Position numbers and translations under genes: made by a program. Source: Artemia franciscana (taxonomy: Eukaryota; Arthropoda; Branchiopoda; Anostraca; Artemiidae). From it: 64,000 nt of DNA. Location of the stretch: positions 25,730,715 to 25,794,714 of the forward strand of contig NC_088880.1 of the NCBI RefSeq assembly GCF_032884065.1, written 5' to 3'. This document shows, piece after piece, positions 31,504 through 44,239 of the stretch; positions within the stretch are counted from its first letter, which is position 1, and each line of letters starts with the position of its first letter. Under the pieces are notes generated by a model. That model saw only the letters and a list, made by a program, of their open reading frames with translations, did no database searches and was not told the origin of the DNA.

Positions 31504-33480
31504 CTAGACCTACGTTGCCCGGGCAACGTGAAGTGTTGCGGCAACCTTTGTCCGACTTTGCCGACTAAAGTGCTGCGAGAGCAACAATTTGGTTTTGTTT
31601 CTTCGCTATCGATCAGTAATCACATGATCAAAGGCTATCCCTCAGCGTTGAAAAAACAACAACAAAATAGTATCGAAAGAAGGGATTAAATTGGCTTGCA
31701 GCCAGTTGAACTTTATCCTTTTCAATCGTAGACATCGTGACAGATGGAAACTTGGAACAATATATTATATAATCTAGTTGGTATTATAAAGCTATCCGTA
31801 ACTTTTCAGGATTAAAATACCATAGGTGACACTTATTATTACGAATCTACCTCATTGTTTTACGTTATCGTTTGTACCCGTTGCGTAAACACTTAACTTT
31901 TTCAGATTTAAAGAGATCGAATACAATGTGCACCAATTGTACAAATTTATATCCCAAAGTGAACAGATTCTTACTTACAAGCCCCTCTCGTGATAGACAT
32001 CAAGTTCACTGGAAACAAATAAATGGGTACACCAACTAGCAAAAGTTGAAAACCCCTAATCGCTGAACATGATTGTAGCCCAACAGCCGATTATTACTTA
32101 CAAGTCCCCTACATGTCTTAACACTGGAACCAAATTAGTTTAACCATCAAATGCACCGGAAACAAATAATAGGTACACCAACTAGCAAAAGTGGCAAACC
32201 CCTCATTGCCGAAGATGATTATGAGCTAACAGCCGTTTCTCGCCCAAAGTGAACCGATTCTTACTTATAAGTCCCTCTCCTGTGATAGGCATCAAGTTCA
32301 CTTTAACAAATAAATGGGTACTCCAACTAGCATAGTTGCAAACCTTTCATCGCTACAGTTGACTGTAGCCTAACAGCAGAGTATTACTTACAAGTCCCCT
32401 GCATGTCTTACCACTGGAACCAAATTGGCTTTACCATCAACTACACTGGAAACAAATAATAGATACACCAACTAGCAAAAGTTGCAAACCCCTCATTGCC
32501 GAAGGTGATTATTACCTAACAGCCGACTCTTGCTTACAAGTCCTCTATATGTCTCACAATTTGTATCAGCCTAGATTTCGTTTCAGTGTACCTTACTACT
32601 GAAGTTGTCAACCCCTTGAGACTTTCAAACTGGTATACCTCATGAAAGAATTTTTCTACCAAAAAATAGATGTGATATACTTTGATCAGCTCATCAAGAG
32701 CTATTGATTGCTGTCGAAAAAAAAAATTATATCTGTCTTAGTTCAAAAGTTGATTCTTTTTGCCGTAGGCCAACTTTCTTTCTAACGTCACCACTTAGAA
32801 AGGAGCAAAGGATAAGCTCCAATTTCTTTAGCAATGAGAGAACTTTTAAAGTTTATTAGGCACATCTGATACCATTTCTCTACCGTAATCCCAAGTCCGG
32901 AAAACCGAATGATAAACTCAGCTGAAATCACGAACAGAAATGGGTAGAAACAATAGATGGCAGCACTTCCGGACCTGTGGGAAAATGCCACATTTTTGCT
33001 TCTGTAAATTTTTCTATTTATCACTCAAAGAAGATATATTGGCTGTGGGGCCGGGTAACTGCTGCATATATTTAACACTTATAGATTTTAATCCATCTTC
33101 GATTTGAAAGTGGTGCCTGCCTACTTGCCTGCTAGAACGGAGCTTTCCACTCGAAAGCAGAAACATGGTTTGATGAAACGAAAGCTTGCCTGCACAACTT
33201 CAGATACTCCTCTCTGACATAGGCTACATAACTCCACTTCACTTCGCACACCATAGGCTTTGGCTCGTGGACAAGCAAAAACCATCCTTTTTGGCCCCAG
33301 CCAAGAGTTCTGCGGAGCTTTCCAAAATATAATGTCATATTCATCAATCTGGCCTGAGGTCCACACTTTCCATAAAAACCACACAAGTTAGACCCTTACC
33401 AGTTTCCAGGAATAAGCTGAGATCGGCAGCATAGGAAAAAAAAAACGGGACAAAACCAAGGTGTTGCTCTCGCAACACAA
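31504..33480 (-). mobile_element. Helitron-like element H3 (1,977 bp) with surviving empty site
   Basis: On the minus strand its right end is the hairpin acgttgcccgggcaacgt (31512-31529), then AGGT and CTAG at 31507-31504, followed by host T: a classical Helitron 3' end. The left end is at 33480 (ttgtgttgcgagagcaacac, itself a hairpin). The paralogous uninterrupted sequence at 40430-40460 reads gtgttaa|tttttgctcg; in the filled copy gttaa and tttttgctcg flank the element exactly, so insertion was between A and T with no target duplication, as Helitrons do. The interior contains a dimeric tandem repeat (31954-32535) and two minus-strand open frames at 33121-33386 with no recognised domain. The 5' end lacks the usual TC. 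No helicase is encoded, so it is non-autonomous. Confidence 0.75.
31954..32535. repeat. Dimeric tandem repeat inside H3 (about 290-bp period)
   Basis: Units alternate A (cctctcgtgatagacatcaag) and B (cccctacatgtcttaacactgg), in the order A-B-A-B at about 31985, 32105, 32273 and 32395, with a further partial B-like copy near 32536. Each unit contains aacaaataa, caccaactagc and taacagcc motifs. The A-to-A spacing is close to 290 nt. Confidence 0.8.
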
Positions 33481-33769
33481 TTAACATGAGTAGGGCTGAC
33501 AACCCCATGCCTTCTCAAGCCAAGATTACAATTTGTATTTTGTTGAAGACAGAATACATTTAAATTATTTTCACTTTCATATTTTAATCAGCAAAAAATT
33601 TCAAAACTTAAAGGGATAAGTATCAGTATACAAATATTAGGCTGACAATCCACGATCATTTCTTTGTTGTTTTTTTTTTTTTTTCTTCAGTAAAGTGCAA
33701 ATTATGTTCTGGTCTTGGGATCCTTGGTGTATTTTGAACAAAATAGTAATATATAAAATTTGATCGGAT

Positions 33770-35810
33770 ACATTTGGGGGAAAGATGACACGGGGGGCTA
33801 GTTGCCCTATGATCACCTTTGACTCTTAAAAAGGGAACTAGTACTTTCAGTTTTCAATCAAATGAGCTCCTCTGAAATTTATATGACCACCCCTTCCATA
33901 AGAAACATATATTTTCCCATGGTATAACATACAACGCCTACCCCAGGTTCTAAGGGGTTGTGTCAACTCCAGAGTTTTTATCATCTGATGTTTAACTAAT
34001 TTTAACAAAATAGCCATCTCAAAACTTTTAATGGACGGGTTTGGGAAAAAAGCAAATGAGGAGGGGGGAGGCTAGTTGCCCTCCAATCTGTTATGACTCT
34101 TAAAAAGTGAGCTAGAACTTTCAAGTTCCTATGAGCCGAGCCCGCTCTGAAGTTTATACGAGCACCAATTTCTTATAAACCATATATGTTCCAGAGTATA
34201 ATTTACAATATCTGCTCCGGGCATTGGGGGTTGTATCGACCTCAGAATTGTATTATCTAATATTTGAACTATTTTTAGCAAAAAAGCTATTTCAAAGTTT
34301 TTCGGATGGTTCTAGGGAAAAAATAGCTTGGGGGGCTAGTGGCCCTCCGATCTGTTTTGAATCTTAAAAAGTGAACCAAAACTTTCAATTTCCTATCAAA
34401 CGAGTCCCCTCTGAATTTTATACGAGTATCCCATCCTTAAGAACCATATATGCCCTAGGGCACAGCTTAAAACGCCTGTCTCCAGGCTCTGGGGGGTTGT
34501 CTCAACCTCGGAGTTTTTATTATCTGGTGTTCAAAGTTCAAGCTAATTTTAACAAAATGGGAATGTTAAAATTTTTATCAGTTTGGTTTGGGGAACCAAA
34601 CCAAACAAAATTTTTTAAGATTCTTTTGAATCATAAAAAGTGAACTAGAACTTTTAATTTCCTATGAAATGAGCCCCTCTGAAGTTCATGAGAGCATCTC
34701 TTCCATAAGAATCATATAAGGCCCCAGGATGTAACTCACAACGCCTGCCCCGGGCTCTGGTAGGTTTCTTCGATCTAGGAGTTTTTGATATCTGAGTTTT
34801 GAACTATTGTTGACAAAATGGCTATTTAAAAATTTTTATAAGATGGGATTGGGATAAAAGGACGTGGGGGGAGGCTGGTTGCCCTCCGATCTCTTTTGAC
34901 TCTTAAAATTGAACTAGAACTTTCGATTTCCTATCGAATGAGCCCCCTCTGAAGTTTAATCGTGCATTCCTTCCATAAGAAACAAACATACCCCAGGGCA
35001 TAACTCAGAACGCCTGCCCCAAGGCTCCAGTGGATTTTGCCCACCTCGGAGTTCTCGTAATTTGATCCTTGAAACATTTTTTTAAATGGCTATCTTGAAA
35101 TCTTTATTTAATGGGTCTGGAGAAAAAAGGCATGGGGAGCTAGCTACCCTCCGATCTTTTTTTACTCTTGAAGAGTGAACTAAAACTTTCAATTGCTTAT
35201 CAAATAAACACCCTCTGAAGTTTAACCGAGCATCCCTTCCATAAGAACCATATATGCCCCGGGGCATAACTTAAAACGCCTGCCCCATGGCTCTGGGCTT
35301 TGTCAACCCCTGAGTTTTCTTTACCTGATGTTTGAGCTAATTTTAACAAATGGCTATCTCAAAATTTTTATCAGATGGCTTCGGGGGAAAAGAGCGTGGA
35401 GGAGGGCTAGTTATCTCCTTTGTGCTTTCACTCTTAAAAAGTGAACCAGGACTTTCAATTTCCTATGACAGTAGCCCCCTCCGAAGTTTATTCGAACACC
35501 CCTTAAATAAGAACCATATATACCCCCAGGACGTGACTTCCAACGCCTGCACCTAAGCTCTGCGGGTTTTGCCGACTACAGGGTTTTATTATCTGATCTT
35601 TGGACTATTTTTTAACAAAATAATTATCTCAAAATTTTTATCATGTGTATTTGGGTAAAAGGGCGTGGAGGGGGCTAGTTCCCGTCCGACCACTTTTGAC
35701 TCTGGAAAAGGGCACTAGAACTGCCGATTTTCAGTCAAATGAGCCCCCTGCGAAGTTTTGTGCGATCACCCATCCATACAAAATGCCACTGGGGAAAAAA
35801 TAAGTAATAA
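33770..35810 (-). repeat. Tandem array 1, period about 268 bp
   Basis: The motif ggctagttgccctccgat recurs at about 33798, 34072, 34336, 34872, 35140, 35408 and 35676 (one unit near 34600 is truncated). Each unit also has cttaaaaagtgaactagaac, aatgagccccctctgaag, ccttccataagaaccatata, acgcctgccccaggctctgg and caaaatggctatctc. Spacing is 264-274, mostly 268. The same family lies in the opposite orientation at 37985-40230; strand is given relative to that copy and to the monomers at 20.1 and 28.4 kb. Confidence 0.9.
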
Positions 35811-36045
35811 TAGACACCTTGAAGCCTTATGGCCTTTACTATAGGCAACGCTGTAGCGTCGTCTCTGATAGTGGCTTTAAATATCGATTCATGGATGTTC
35901 ATGCATGCTAAATTTGACGGCGTATTTTTATCGGGATTGTCCCTTGTAAGTTGTTTTCCTTCTGTTTTCTGTAATTATGTGAACTTTTTTAGGGATGCTT
36001 AACTTCAAATTCGAAACAAAAAAATATTTGGAATCGCCATTAAAA
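35811..36045. other. Spacer between array and duplicated segment
   Basis: Nothing recognisable; AT-rich sequence between tandem array 1 and the duplicated block starting near 36046. Confidence 0.4.
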
Positions 36046-37720
36046 GATGATTCTTTGATTTAATTTTACCAATATTTAGGTTTTTGTGCTTTCCTTATTA
36101 ATAAGGATCGCTATTTACTTACCATTTATTACTATGAAGAATTTGATTCTTTTTTACTCCAACCAAATTTTATACAAGAAATATTTGTGAAAATTGGAAA
36201 GGGGTCACTCAGTCGCAAATTAGAATTCATATTATCTCTATTAACGGCCAAACCTATTGGCAGGCAACCAACCATTGGCCGACACATATTTTTTCATGTT
36301 TTCCCCCACTCTGCTCTCTTTGCTTTTGTTTCCTATAATTACTTTACAGTTCCCGATTTTCAGAGGGGCTATGGACCCCCCCCCCCTGTGGGTGCCGATG
36401 ACAGGTATGAAAGGTAGAAAAGGAAAGTAACTGATTTGTTAGATGTTGACACCTGGGGCTTAATTTGCGATGGAACAAAGGGAACAACTTTCCCTCCCAG
36501 GCTTCAGTTTGCCCCCCTCCCGAACGAAGGCTGCCCCCGAGCTGAAATTTAGTGTACAAAAGGAGAAAATTGAAATTAATCTCATTTGTTAGATGTTGAT
36601 ACCAAGGGCATGATTTGCTATGGATTGGAGAGGGACAAGTATCCATCCAAGGCCTCATTTTGCCCCCCTTTCCTCTACCTAAAACCCAGTTTGCCACCCC
36701 AGCTTGTTTCTTCAAAAATCTTGTCAAAACTAAGATAAGCCTGTATACTTAAAGCATCCACAGAAACGAGTCAGTTTTCTTTAGTATATCCATTCCTTTT
36801 TTGTTACTATATGACTCATTTTTCTGTTTTCACTGTCACTTTAACTTGTCTGTTAAACTGTTTAGTGAGATGAGAAACATCAATTTATCTTTGACAATTA
36901 ACTTCCAAAGTAAATCACTCTTTAATTACATCTACAGTATTATCCAGTTTGAATTGAAGCCAAAGCAAGTGCAAAAAAGGGAAAGAAGTTAGCACAAAGA
37001 TGAATTAAGGCTTAATGAAAACCTAAGGAGTCAAGAAGATAATGAAGCCAAAAGACAAACCTGAAGACCACAAAGCTTAATTGTCAAAAGATCACAAACG
37101 CAAGTGGAGTTTTGGATCAAGGCAGGGGCATTTTTAGGGGTAGGAAGAAGAGTTCAAGGCCATATCCAGGGGGGCTAGGAAATTTGAGCCCCTTCCCCCG
37201 AAATGTGTGTCCAATACGTAAAAACGTAACAAAATGAATAAAAAAATTGATGCGTTCTTTTCCAAAAATATTGTACCCCCCCCCCCCAAAAAAAAATCTT
37301 TTGAATACCCCCCTCCCCCCAAAAAAACATCTTGGATACAACTCTAGAGTCCCAGATTCAGAAATTTTAGTGGCACAAAATTTCGAATAAATAATTTAAT
37401 GGTTATTATCATTTTGTAATTTTTTAAATTTCATGTTTATTATAATATAGCGGAGGGCTCAGTTGGGAGTATGTATAAGCTTTTTGAATTTGAAATTTTA
37501 TTTTTATCATATCATCATCACCGCTCTTAACGAGAGAACTAATTTTGCTGAGGCTAACAAAGATCCGATTTAGATAAATGGAAAATGTTGTTAATTAATG
37601 AAACTTTTCATAATAAACGAAATTTTATTAGAATTTGGCCTAAAAGTTTTGAGAGATGGGAAGGGGTGCTAGTCAGATTTTGCCTCGGGCATAGGAGAGA
37701 CCAGAACCAGTATTGAATGT
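36046..37720 (+). repeat. Segmental duplication, copy A
   Basis: From aaagatgattctttgattta this segment parallels 42082 onward: gaatttgattcttttttact, gggtcactcagtcgcaaatt, cattatctctatta-type text, cccccactctgctctctttc, and further on cacaaacgcaagtggagttt (37090; matches 43570). After 37345 it parallels 43640 and 41220 (aaattttagtggcacaaaat). Order is conserved and similarity is high over several hundred bases. No protein is recognised. Confidence 0.85.
37147..37340. mobile_element. MITE-family insertion within copy A
   Basis: Starts caaggccatatccagggggg and contains complementary C-rich sequence ending near cttggatac. The paralogous copy at 43610-43640 lacks this segment (gggggaagaaaattttaggg reads through), so it inserted into copy A only. 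The right terminus is degraded. Confidence 0.6.
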
Positions 37721-37984
37721 AGGCAAATTAAGTTAGGTTTTCGACAGCCGGGTTGTGCACCTCTAAATTTTTAACTGACAAGAAAAGGAAATTATGTTCT
37801 TACTGAATATTTTTCCATTTTTTTTATCTCTTAGCTTTTCTTATAATCTTTCTAATCCTGTTTCTTACCAGATAGTATCTATCCTGGTCCGTATTACTTC
37901 CATATCATAGGCAGTGCAATAGCACTGCCTAAGTAAAGAGCAATGTGAGCACAATATATTACTGTTTATTTTTTTTTTTGGTTT

Positions 37985-40230
37985 TAGACCAGGGAACTTC
38001 GTATCGAAGAAGTTGTCGTAGAACCTTCAAAAAGGGCTCATTTGATTGGAAATTGAAAGGGCTAGTGCTCTTTTTAATAGTCGACAGTTATTGGAGGGCA
38101 ACTAACCCCTCTCCCATGCCCTACATTTCCCCAAACACATCCAATCAAAATTTTGAGATAGCCATTTTGTTCAACGCAGTTGAAAAGTCTGGCTATTGTG
38201 TATTTAAGGATGGCGACCCCCCTACAGCCGTCAGCGTAAGGGTCGTAATTTATGTCCTGGGGGCATATATGGTTTATATACAAAGGGTAATCTTATAACC
38301 TTCGGAAGGGGCTCATTGGATTCAGGTTGATCGGAGGGCGAATTCCCCCTCTACACCTCGTATTTTCCCAAAATCTACCCCCCAAAAAGCGACTGAAGGA
38401 CAACTAACCTTCTCCCGTGTCCACCATTTCCCCAAAGACATCAAATCAAAATTTTGAGTTCAACGCCAATTTGTTCAACGCAGTATATGTTCCCGAAGTG
38501 CATCAGATAAAAACTTTACGATGGCCATTTGTTATCGTAGAAACTTCGAAAGCGGCTGATTCGTTGGAATTTATAAGGTCTAGTGCTCTTTTTAATAGTC
38601 GAAAGGGATGGGAGGGTATGCTAGCACCCCTCTTACACCCACTATTTCCCCAAACACATATTATAAAAATCTTAAGACAGCCATTTTGTTCAACGTAATT
38701 GAAAGGTCTGAAAATTATCTATTTGATGACCATTTGTTGTCGCAGAAAATTTGAAAAAGGCTCATTTGATCGGAAATTGAAGGGATTAGTGCCCTTTTTA
38801 ATAGTCAAAAGTGATTGGAGGGGAACTAACCCCCCTCAAACGCCTACCATTTCCCCAAACACATCCAAACAAAACTTTTAAATATCCATTTTGTTCAACT
38901 TAGCTAGAAAGTACTGAAAATATTTCTTTGGGGATAACCAACCGTCCCCCTCCGCCTCGGGCAAGGATTGTACCTTATAAGGTTTTTATAGAAAGGGGGT
39001 TCGCTGGATTGGAAATCAGAAGTTCTAGTACCCTTTTTAAGATTCAAAGTGACCCGAGGGTAGGTACCTCCTCCCTCTACACATCGTACTTTCCGAAAAT
39101 GCATTTGATAGAAATATTTAGATGGCCATTTGTTGTCGTAGAAATTTCAACAAGGCTCATTTGATTGGAAATTTAAAGGGCCTTTCCTAATAGTAAAAAA
39201 ATAATTGGAGGGCAACAAGCCCCCCCTCCACGCCCATCAATTCCCAAAAACATGTCCAATCAAAATTTTGAGATAGCCATTTTGTTCAACATAGTTGAAA
39301 GGTCTGGAAAGTATGTCTCTGAGGATGATCCCCCCCCGCAAGAGCTCCCAGTGCAAGGATTAGAAGCTATGCTCCAAGAGCATATAAGGTTTTTATTGAA
39401 AGGGTTATTGTATAGAGTCCGGAGGAGGCTCATTGGGTTCGAAATCAGATGTTCTAGTTTCCTTTTTAAGAGTCAAAGTGATCAGGGTCATCCCCCTCCC
39501 TGTACGTTTTGTTTTCCACGAATGCATCCGATAAATTTTTTGAGATAGCGATGTGTTTAAAAATAGTCCAAAGATCATATGATAAGCCCTTTGGGTTGGA
39601 CAGAATCCCCCAGAGTCTAGGGGTAAGGGTTGTAAGCTATGCCCCAGGAGCATATACGGTTTTTATGGAAGGGGTGGTCGTGTTAAGTTTAGAAGAAGCT
39701 CATTTGATTTGAAATATGTACTTCAAGTTCACTTTAAAAATAGCAACTAGACCCCCTCCCCGACATTCTCTTTTCCCAAAACAAATTCAATTGAAATTGT
39801 GAGATAGCCATTTTGTTACCAATAGTCCAAAAAATCATATAACAATGTCTTTAGGGTAGACATAATCCTCCAGAGCCCATGGACAAGGGTTGTAAGTTAT
39901 GTAAGTTATGGTTGTAAGTTAGGGTTGTAAGTTAAGTTTTTATGGAAAGGGTAGTTGTATAAACTTAGGATTGGATGGAGCTCATTTGATTGAAAGTCGG
40001 AAGTTTCGCTGCCCTTTTTATGAGTCAAAAGTGAATGGAGGGACATCAGCCCCCCCCCCCCAAAGTCGATCATTTCCCAAAACGTATCCGATCGAAATTC
40101 TAAGAGAGTTATTTTGTTCACCATTGTTGAAAGGTCCAGTATTGGGGATGTCAACTTCCCCAGTCCTCAGGACAATAGCCATAAGATAAGACATTCGTTC
40201 ACTGGTTACAGGTAGCAAATATTGTTGAGA
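37985..40230 (+). repeat. Tandem array 2, same family as array 1 but inverted
   Basis: Units contain aaagggctagtgctctttttaatagtc, ggagggcaactaaccccc, cccaaacacatccaatcaaa, ttttgagatagccattttgttcaac and ggggcatatatggttt. Copies are seen near 38093, 38330, 38610, 38817, 39052, 39207, 39480, 39745 and 40037. Units are more irregular (about 150-290 bp) than in array 1, with subgroups. The reverse complement of these motifs is the motif set of array 1. Confidence 0.9.
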
Positions 40231-40369
40231 ATGGTATGCATGTTTTAACTGTACTTTCAGACACGACACAGGGTATTCCAGGTGAGCCTTACAGAGAATG
40301 TTGAGGGGAGAGTTGAACTAAAACACGCTAGGCATATACAGATTGTGCATTGAACATTTCAAGCATATT

Positions 40370-40620
40370 TTGTTTTCAGTAAAGCACAAATTCTGTTCTA
40401 TTCTTGAAAAGGCATGAGTGTTATCAGCCCTACTCGTGTTAATTTTTGCTCGTTTTGAGTTTCACTTTCTTATTAGTTGTAATTTCGGTTCGTTTTGAGT
40501 TTCATTTATTTATTGATAGTGAATTGTGGTTGTTTTATACTTTATTTTTACTCATTCTTGGCTTAATGTAGCTCTTTACTTTTCTTTCAAAAACTTGTTT
40601 TGTTGAAATTTTTTTTAATT
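40370..40620 (+). repeat. Right member of the large inverted pair, containing the empty site of H3
   Basis: Reads ttcagtaaagcacaaattctg, ggcatgagtgttatcagccc, tactcgtgttaatttttgct, then cgttttgagtttcatttattt. In reverse complement it matches 33480-33570 and 31320-31503 with the H3 Helitron missing, so it preserves the pre-insertion state. Confidence 0.75.
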
Positions 40621-41159
40621 AGTACCTAAAGAAGTGGATCTAGTGGATGGAGATGGTGTGCTTCGTTGTTCTAGTTGATAAACCTGAGAAACAAGCAGAC
40701 CCATATTCAAAGGTCTTTCTGTTTCGTCTCTACCTCTTTCTTCCGTTGAGATGCTACCCGAAATAAGTTATTGTGTACGTGTCAGATCTAAATGCGATTG
40801 ATGTGTCGGTTAAATTGTTGGAATTAGTTTCCAAATGATAGACACTAGCTTTATTAAAACAAGAGAAAGAAAAGAAAAACGAATAAGCAAGTCAGTCTAC
40901 AGATTAGAAAAGATTATTTATCTGCTTAATGACTGGCTATATGCCTTCTTGTAATAAGTATTAGTTTACTTTCAGATTTTCATGAAGCCCAGTTTTATTG
41001 ACAGAGTGTGACAGAATGATGGAACTGCGTATTTAAATGATCTTTACGGTTTTAATGGGCTATGATTCATATCTAGATCACACACACATGTATAAAGCTA
41101 TACTTACAAGCCAGAGTATTCTGTACAAACATTCGAACTGTGCACATATGCATGCAAGG
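40621..41159. other. Spacer, no gene seen
   Basis: AT-rich DNA without a supportable feature. Confidence 0.4.
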
Positions 41160-42080
<921 letters not shown>

Positions 42081-42081
42081 A

Positions 42082-44239
42082 AAGATGATTGTTTAATTTA
42101 ATTTTACTAGTATTTAGGTTCTTAAGATTTCTTTATTGATAAGGATTGGTATTTGCTTACCATCCATTACTATAAAGAATTTGATTCTTTTTTACTCCAA
42201 CCAAATTTTATGGAAAATGTTTTTGTGGAAAGCTGTGGAAAGGGTCACTCAGTCGCAAATTAGAACTCATATTATCTCTATTAAAGACCAAAACTATTGA
42301 CAGGCAACCAGTCACTGGCCAACACACAATTTTCCCATGTTTTCCCCCACTCTGCTCTCTTTCCTTTTTTTCCTCATAATTATTTTATAGTCCCCGGTTT
42401 CAAGAGAGGTCTTGGACCCCCCCCCCCTGTGTGCACCCGTGACAGGTACGAAAGGTGAACAGGAAAATCAATCTGATTTGTTAGATTTTGACACCCAGAT
42501 TTAATTGGTAATAGGGCAGGGGAAAAAATTTCCCTCCCAGACCTCAGTTCACCTCCCTAGACTGAAGGCTCTCCTCAGCTGAAATTTGGTGTACGAAAGG
42601 TGTAGGCTAAATAAAAAATAATCTGATTTGTTAGATGCTGACACCAGTGGCATAATTTTTCTATGGGGCAAGGGTTTGGCGGGGGGGGGGCAATTGTTCC
42701 TCCAAGACCTCATTTTGCCCCCTCTTCCCACCCCGAGAGCCTAGTTTGCCACCCCAGCTGAAGTTTAGCTTCCCCAAAAATCTTGTCAAAACTAAGATAA
42801 GCCTGTGTAATTCAAGCATCTACAGTACGGGTCAGTTTTCTTTAGTATGTCCTTACTTTTTTTTATTATATGGCTCATTTTTCAGTGTTCAATGTCATTT
42901 TCACTCGATTTGGGAAAATTGGCTCCAACCTTGCACCCTCCCCCTCAGCATTTTTGAAGAAATTACGTCACTGGTTGACATCTTGAAAACTAGTTGAATT
43001 ATTATCGTTACAATCCTAAGCGAAGAGATTCTTACAAAAATAACAATTGAAAATACCTTGTGACAGCGCAGTGGATTAGACTGAGCCTATTGACAATGGG
43101 TCTGCAGGTTCAAATCCCGCGTGTTACAAGGAAGAATTGCTAGTTGCTCTTTTTCATAATTTTTTCTTTCATGTCAGCTATTTTCATGTTTTTTCTAAAT
43201 TTAATTTGTAAGGTGATTTTCTTATCTAGATGAATAAAACACAAGTTTTTTTGTATGTTTACTATTAATGAGTAGCCTTATATAGGCATTCTTTAGGTAG
43301 TCCTTTTTTTTGCAAATTACAGCCACAGGCCTGTTGCAAAATCTCTTATTATAAAGGGAACAAAAACTTTAAGAGCAAAATCGAAAGTTTTTTTCTGTCA
43401 AACCCTTTAATGGGATGAGAAACGTCAATTTTATCTTTGACAACTAACTTCCAAAGTAAATTCAAATAATGACGGAGGGATCTATGCATTTAAATTATCT
43501 TCACGGTAAAGTAGATAATGAAGCCAAAAGACAATCTTGAATACCACACAGCCTAATTGTCAAAAGATCACAAACGCAAATGGAGTTTAGGATGAAGGCA
43601 GAGGCCTTTTTAGGGGGAAGAAAATTTTAGGGGCGCAAAATTTTAAATAGATAATATAACATATATAAACATTTTGAAATTGTATTATTATTAAAATAAA
43701 GTATACGACACGACTAATAAATGAAAATAATGAATGAATTATTAATTAATCATTTAAAAAAAATAATCCAATAATGATGATTAAATAATTAGATCATAAA
43801 TAATTTTGAAAATATAAATTAGAATAATTAATATTAATTATTTAATTAAAAAAATTATTTGTTGATTAATTAAATAATTTTGTTTATAAATGAAATTTCT
43901 GCTAAAATTTGGCCTGAAAATCTTTATGGGAGACAGGGGTACGCTAACCAATATTTTACCCTGGTGCAAGAGAGGCTAGAACCAACCCTGAAAGGGGCTC
44001 ATGTGGGTCCACTCCTCTTCCCCTCCAACTATTTTAATCCTTACAAATTTTTCCCTCATTTTCCATAGTTTTCAGAGCGTTCACTTACTTTCTTAGTTCA
44101 ACAACGTTGATCAATCGTAAGATTTGATTGCCCAAAATGAGTTCATTTATACTTGCCTGACCAGAAACATTAAGGAATGACAAAGTAAATCATTCTATTC
44201 AATTAAACTTTAACTAGGTCTTGTCTTGTTAATTGGAAA
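42082..44239 (+). repeat. Segmental duplication, copy C
   Basis: Parallels 36046-37720 in its first part and 41160-41845 in its second, so it joins the two partial copies into one unit of about 2.2 kb. It ends at ttaattggaaaa where the LINE begins; homology resumes at 46190. It contains a tRNA-like sequence at 43057. Confidence 0.85.
43057..43130 (+). tRNA. tRNA-like sequence (pseudogene or SINE head; anticodon-loop TTGACAA)
   Basis: A 74-nt stretch has a 7-bp acceptor-like pairing cttgtga/ttacaag (extendable to about 10 bp, ccttgtgaca with tgttacaagg), a box-A-like gcgcagtggattagac, a 5-bp anticodon-like stem gccta/tgggt with loop ttgacaa (GAC at the anticodon position), and a T-arm gcagg-ttcaaat-cccgc with one mismatch and a good box B. 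The variable region is too short and three extra bases precede the 3' acceptor strand, so a functional tRNA is doubtful; a degraded tRNA or tRNA-derived SINE head is more likely. Confidence 0.4.

Noticed and set aside
37117..37341. Glycine-rich minus-strand frames (GGGGYSKDFFLGGGG)
   Set aside because: Product of poly-C/poly-G tracts in a MITE insertion, not a protein.
34371..39712. Numerous open frames of 60-120 codons on both strands
   Set aside because: They recur with the repeat unit in two tandem arrays, are not conserved in frame between units, and show no domain.
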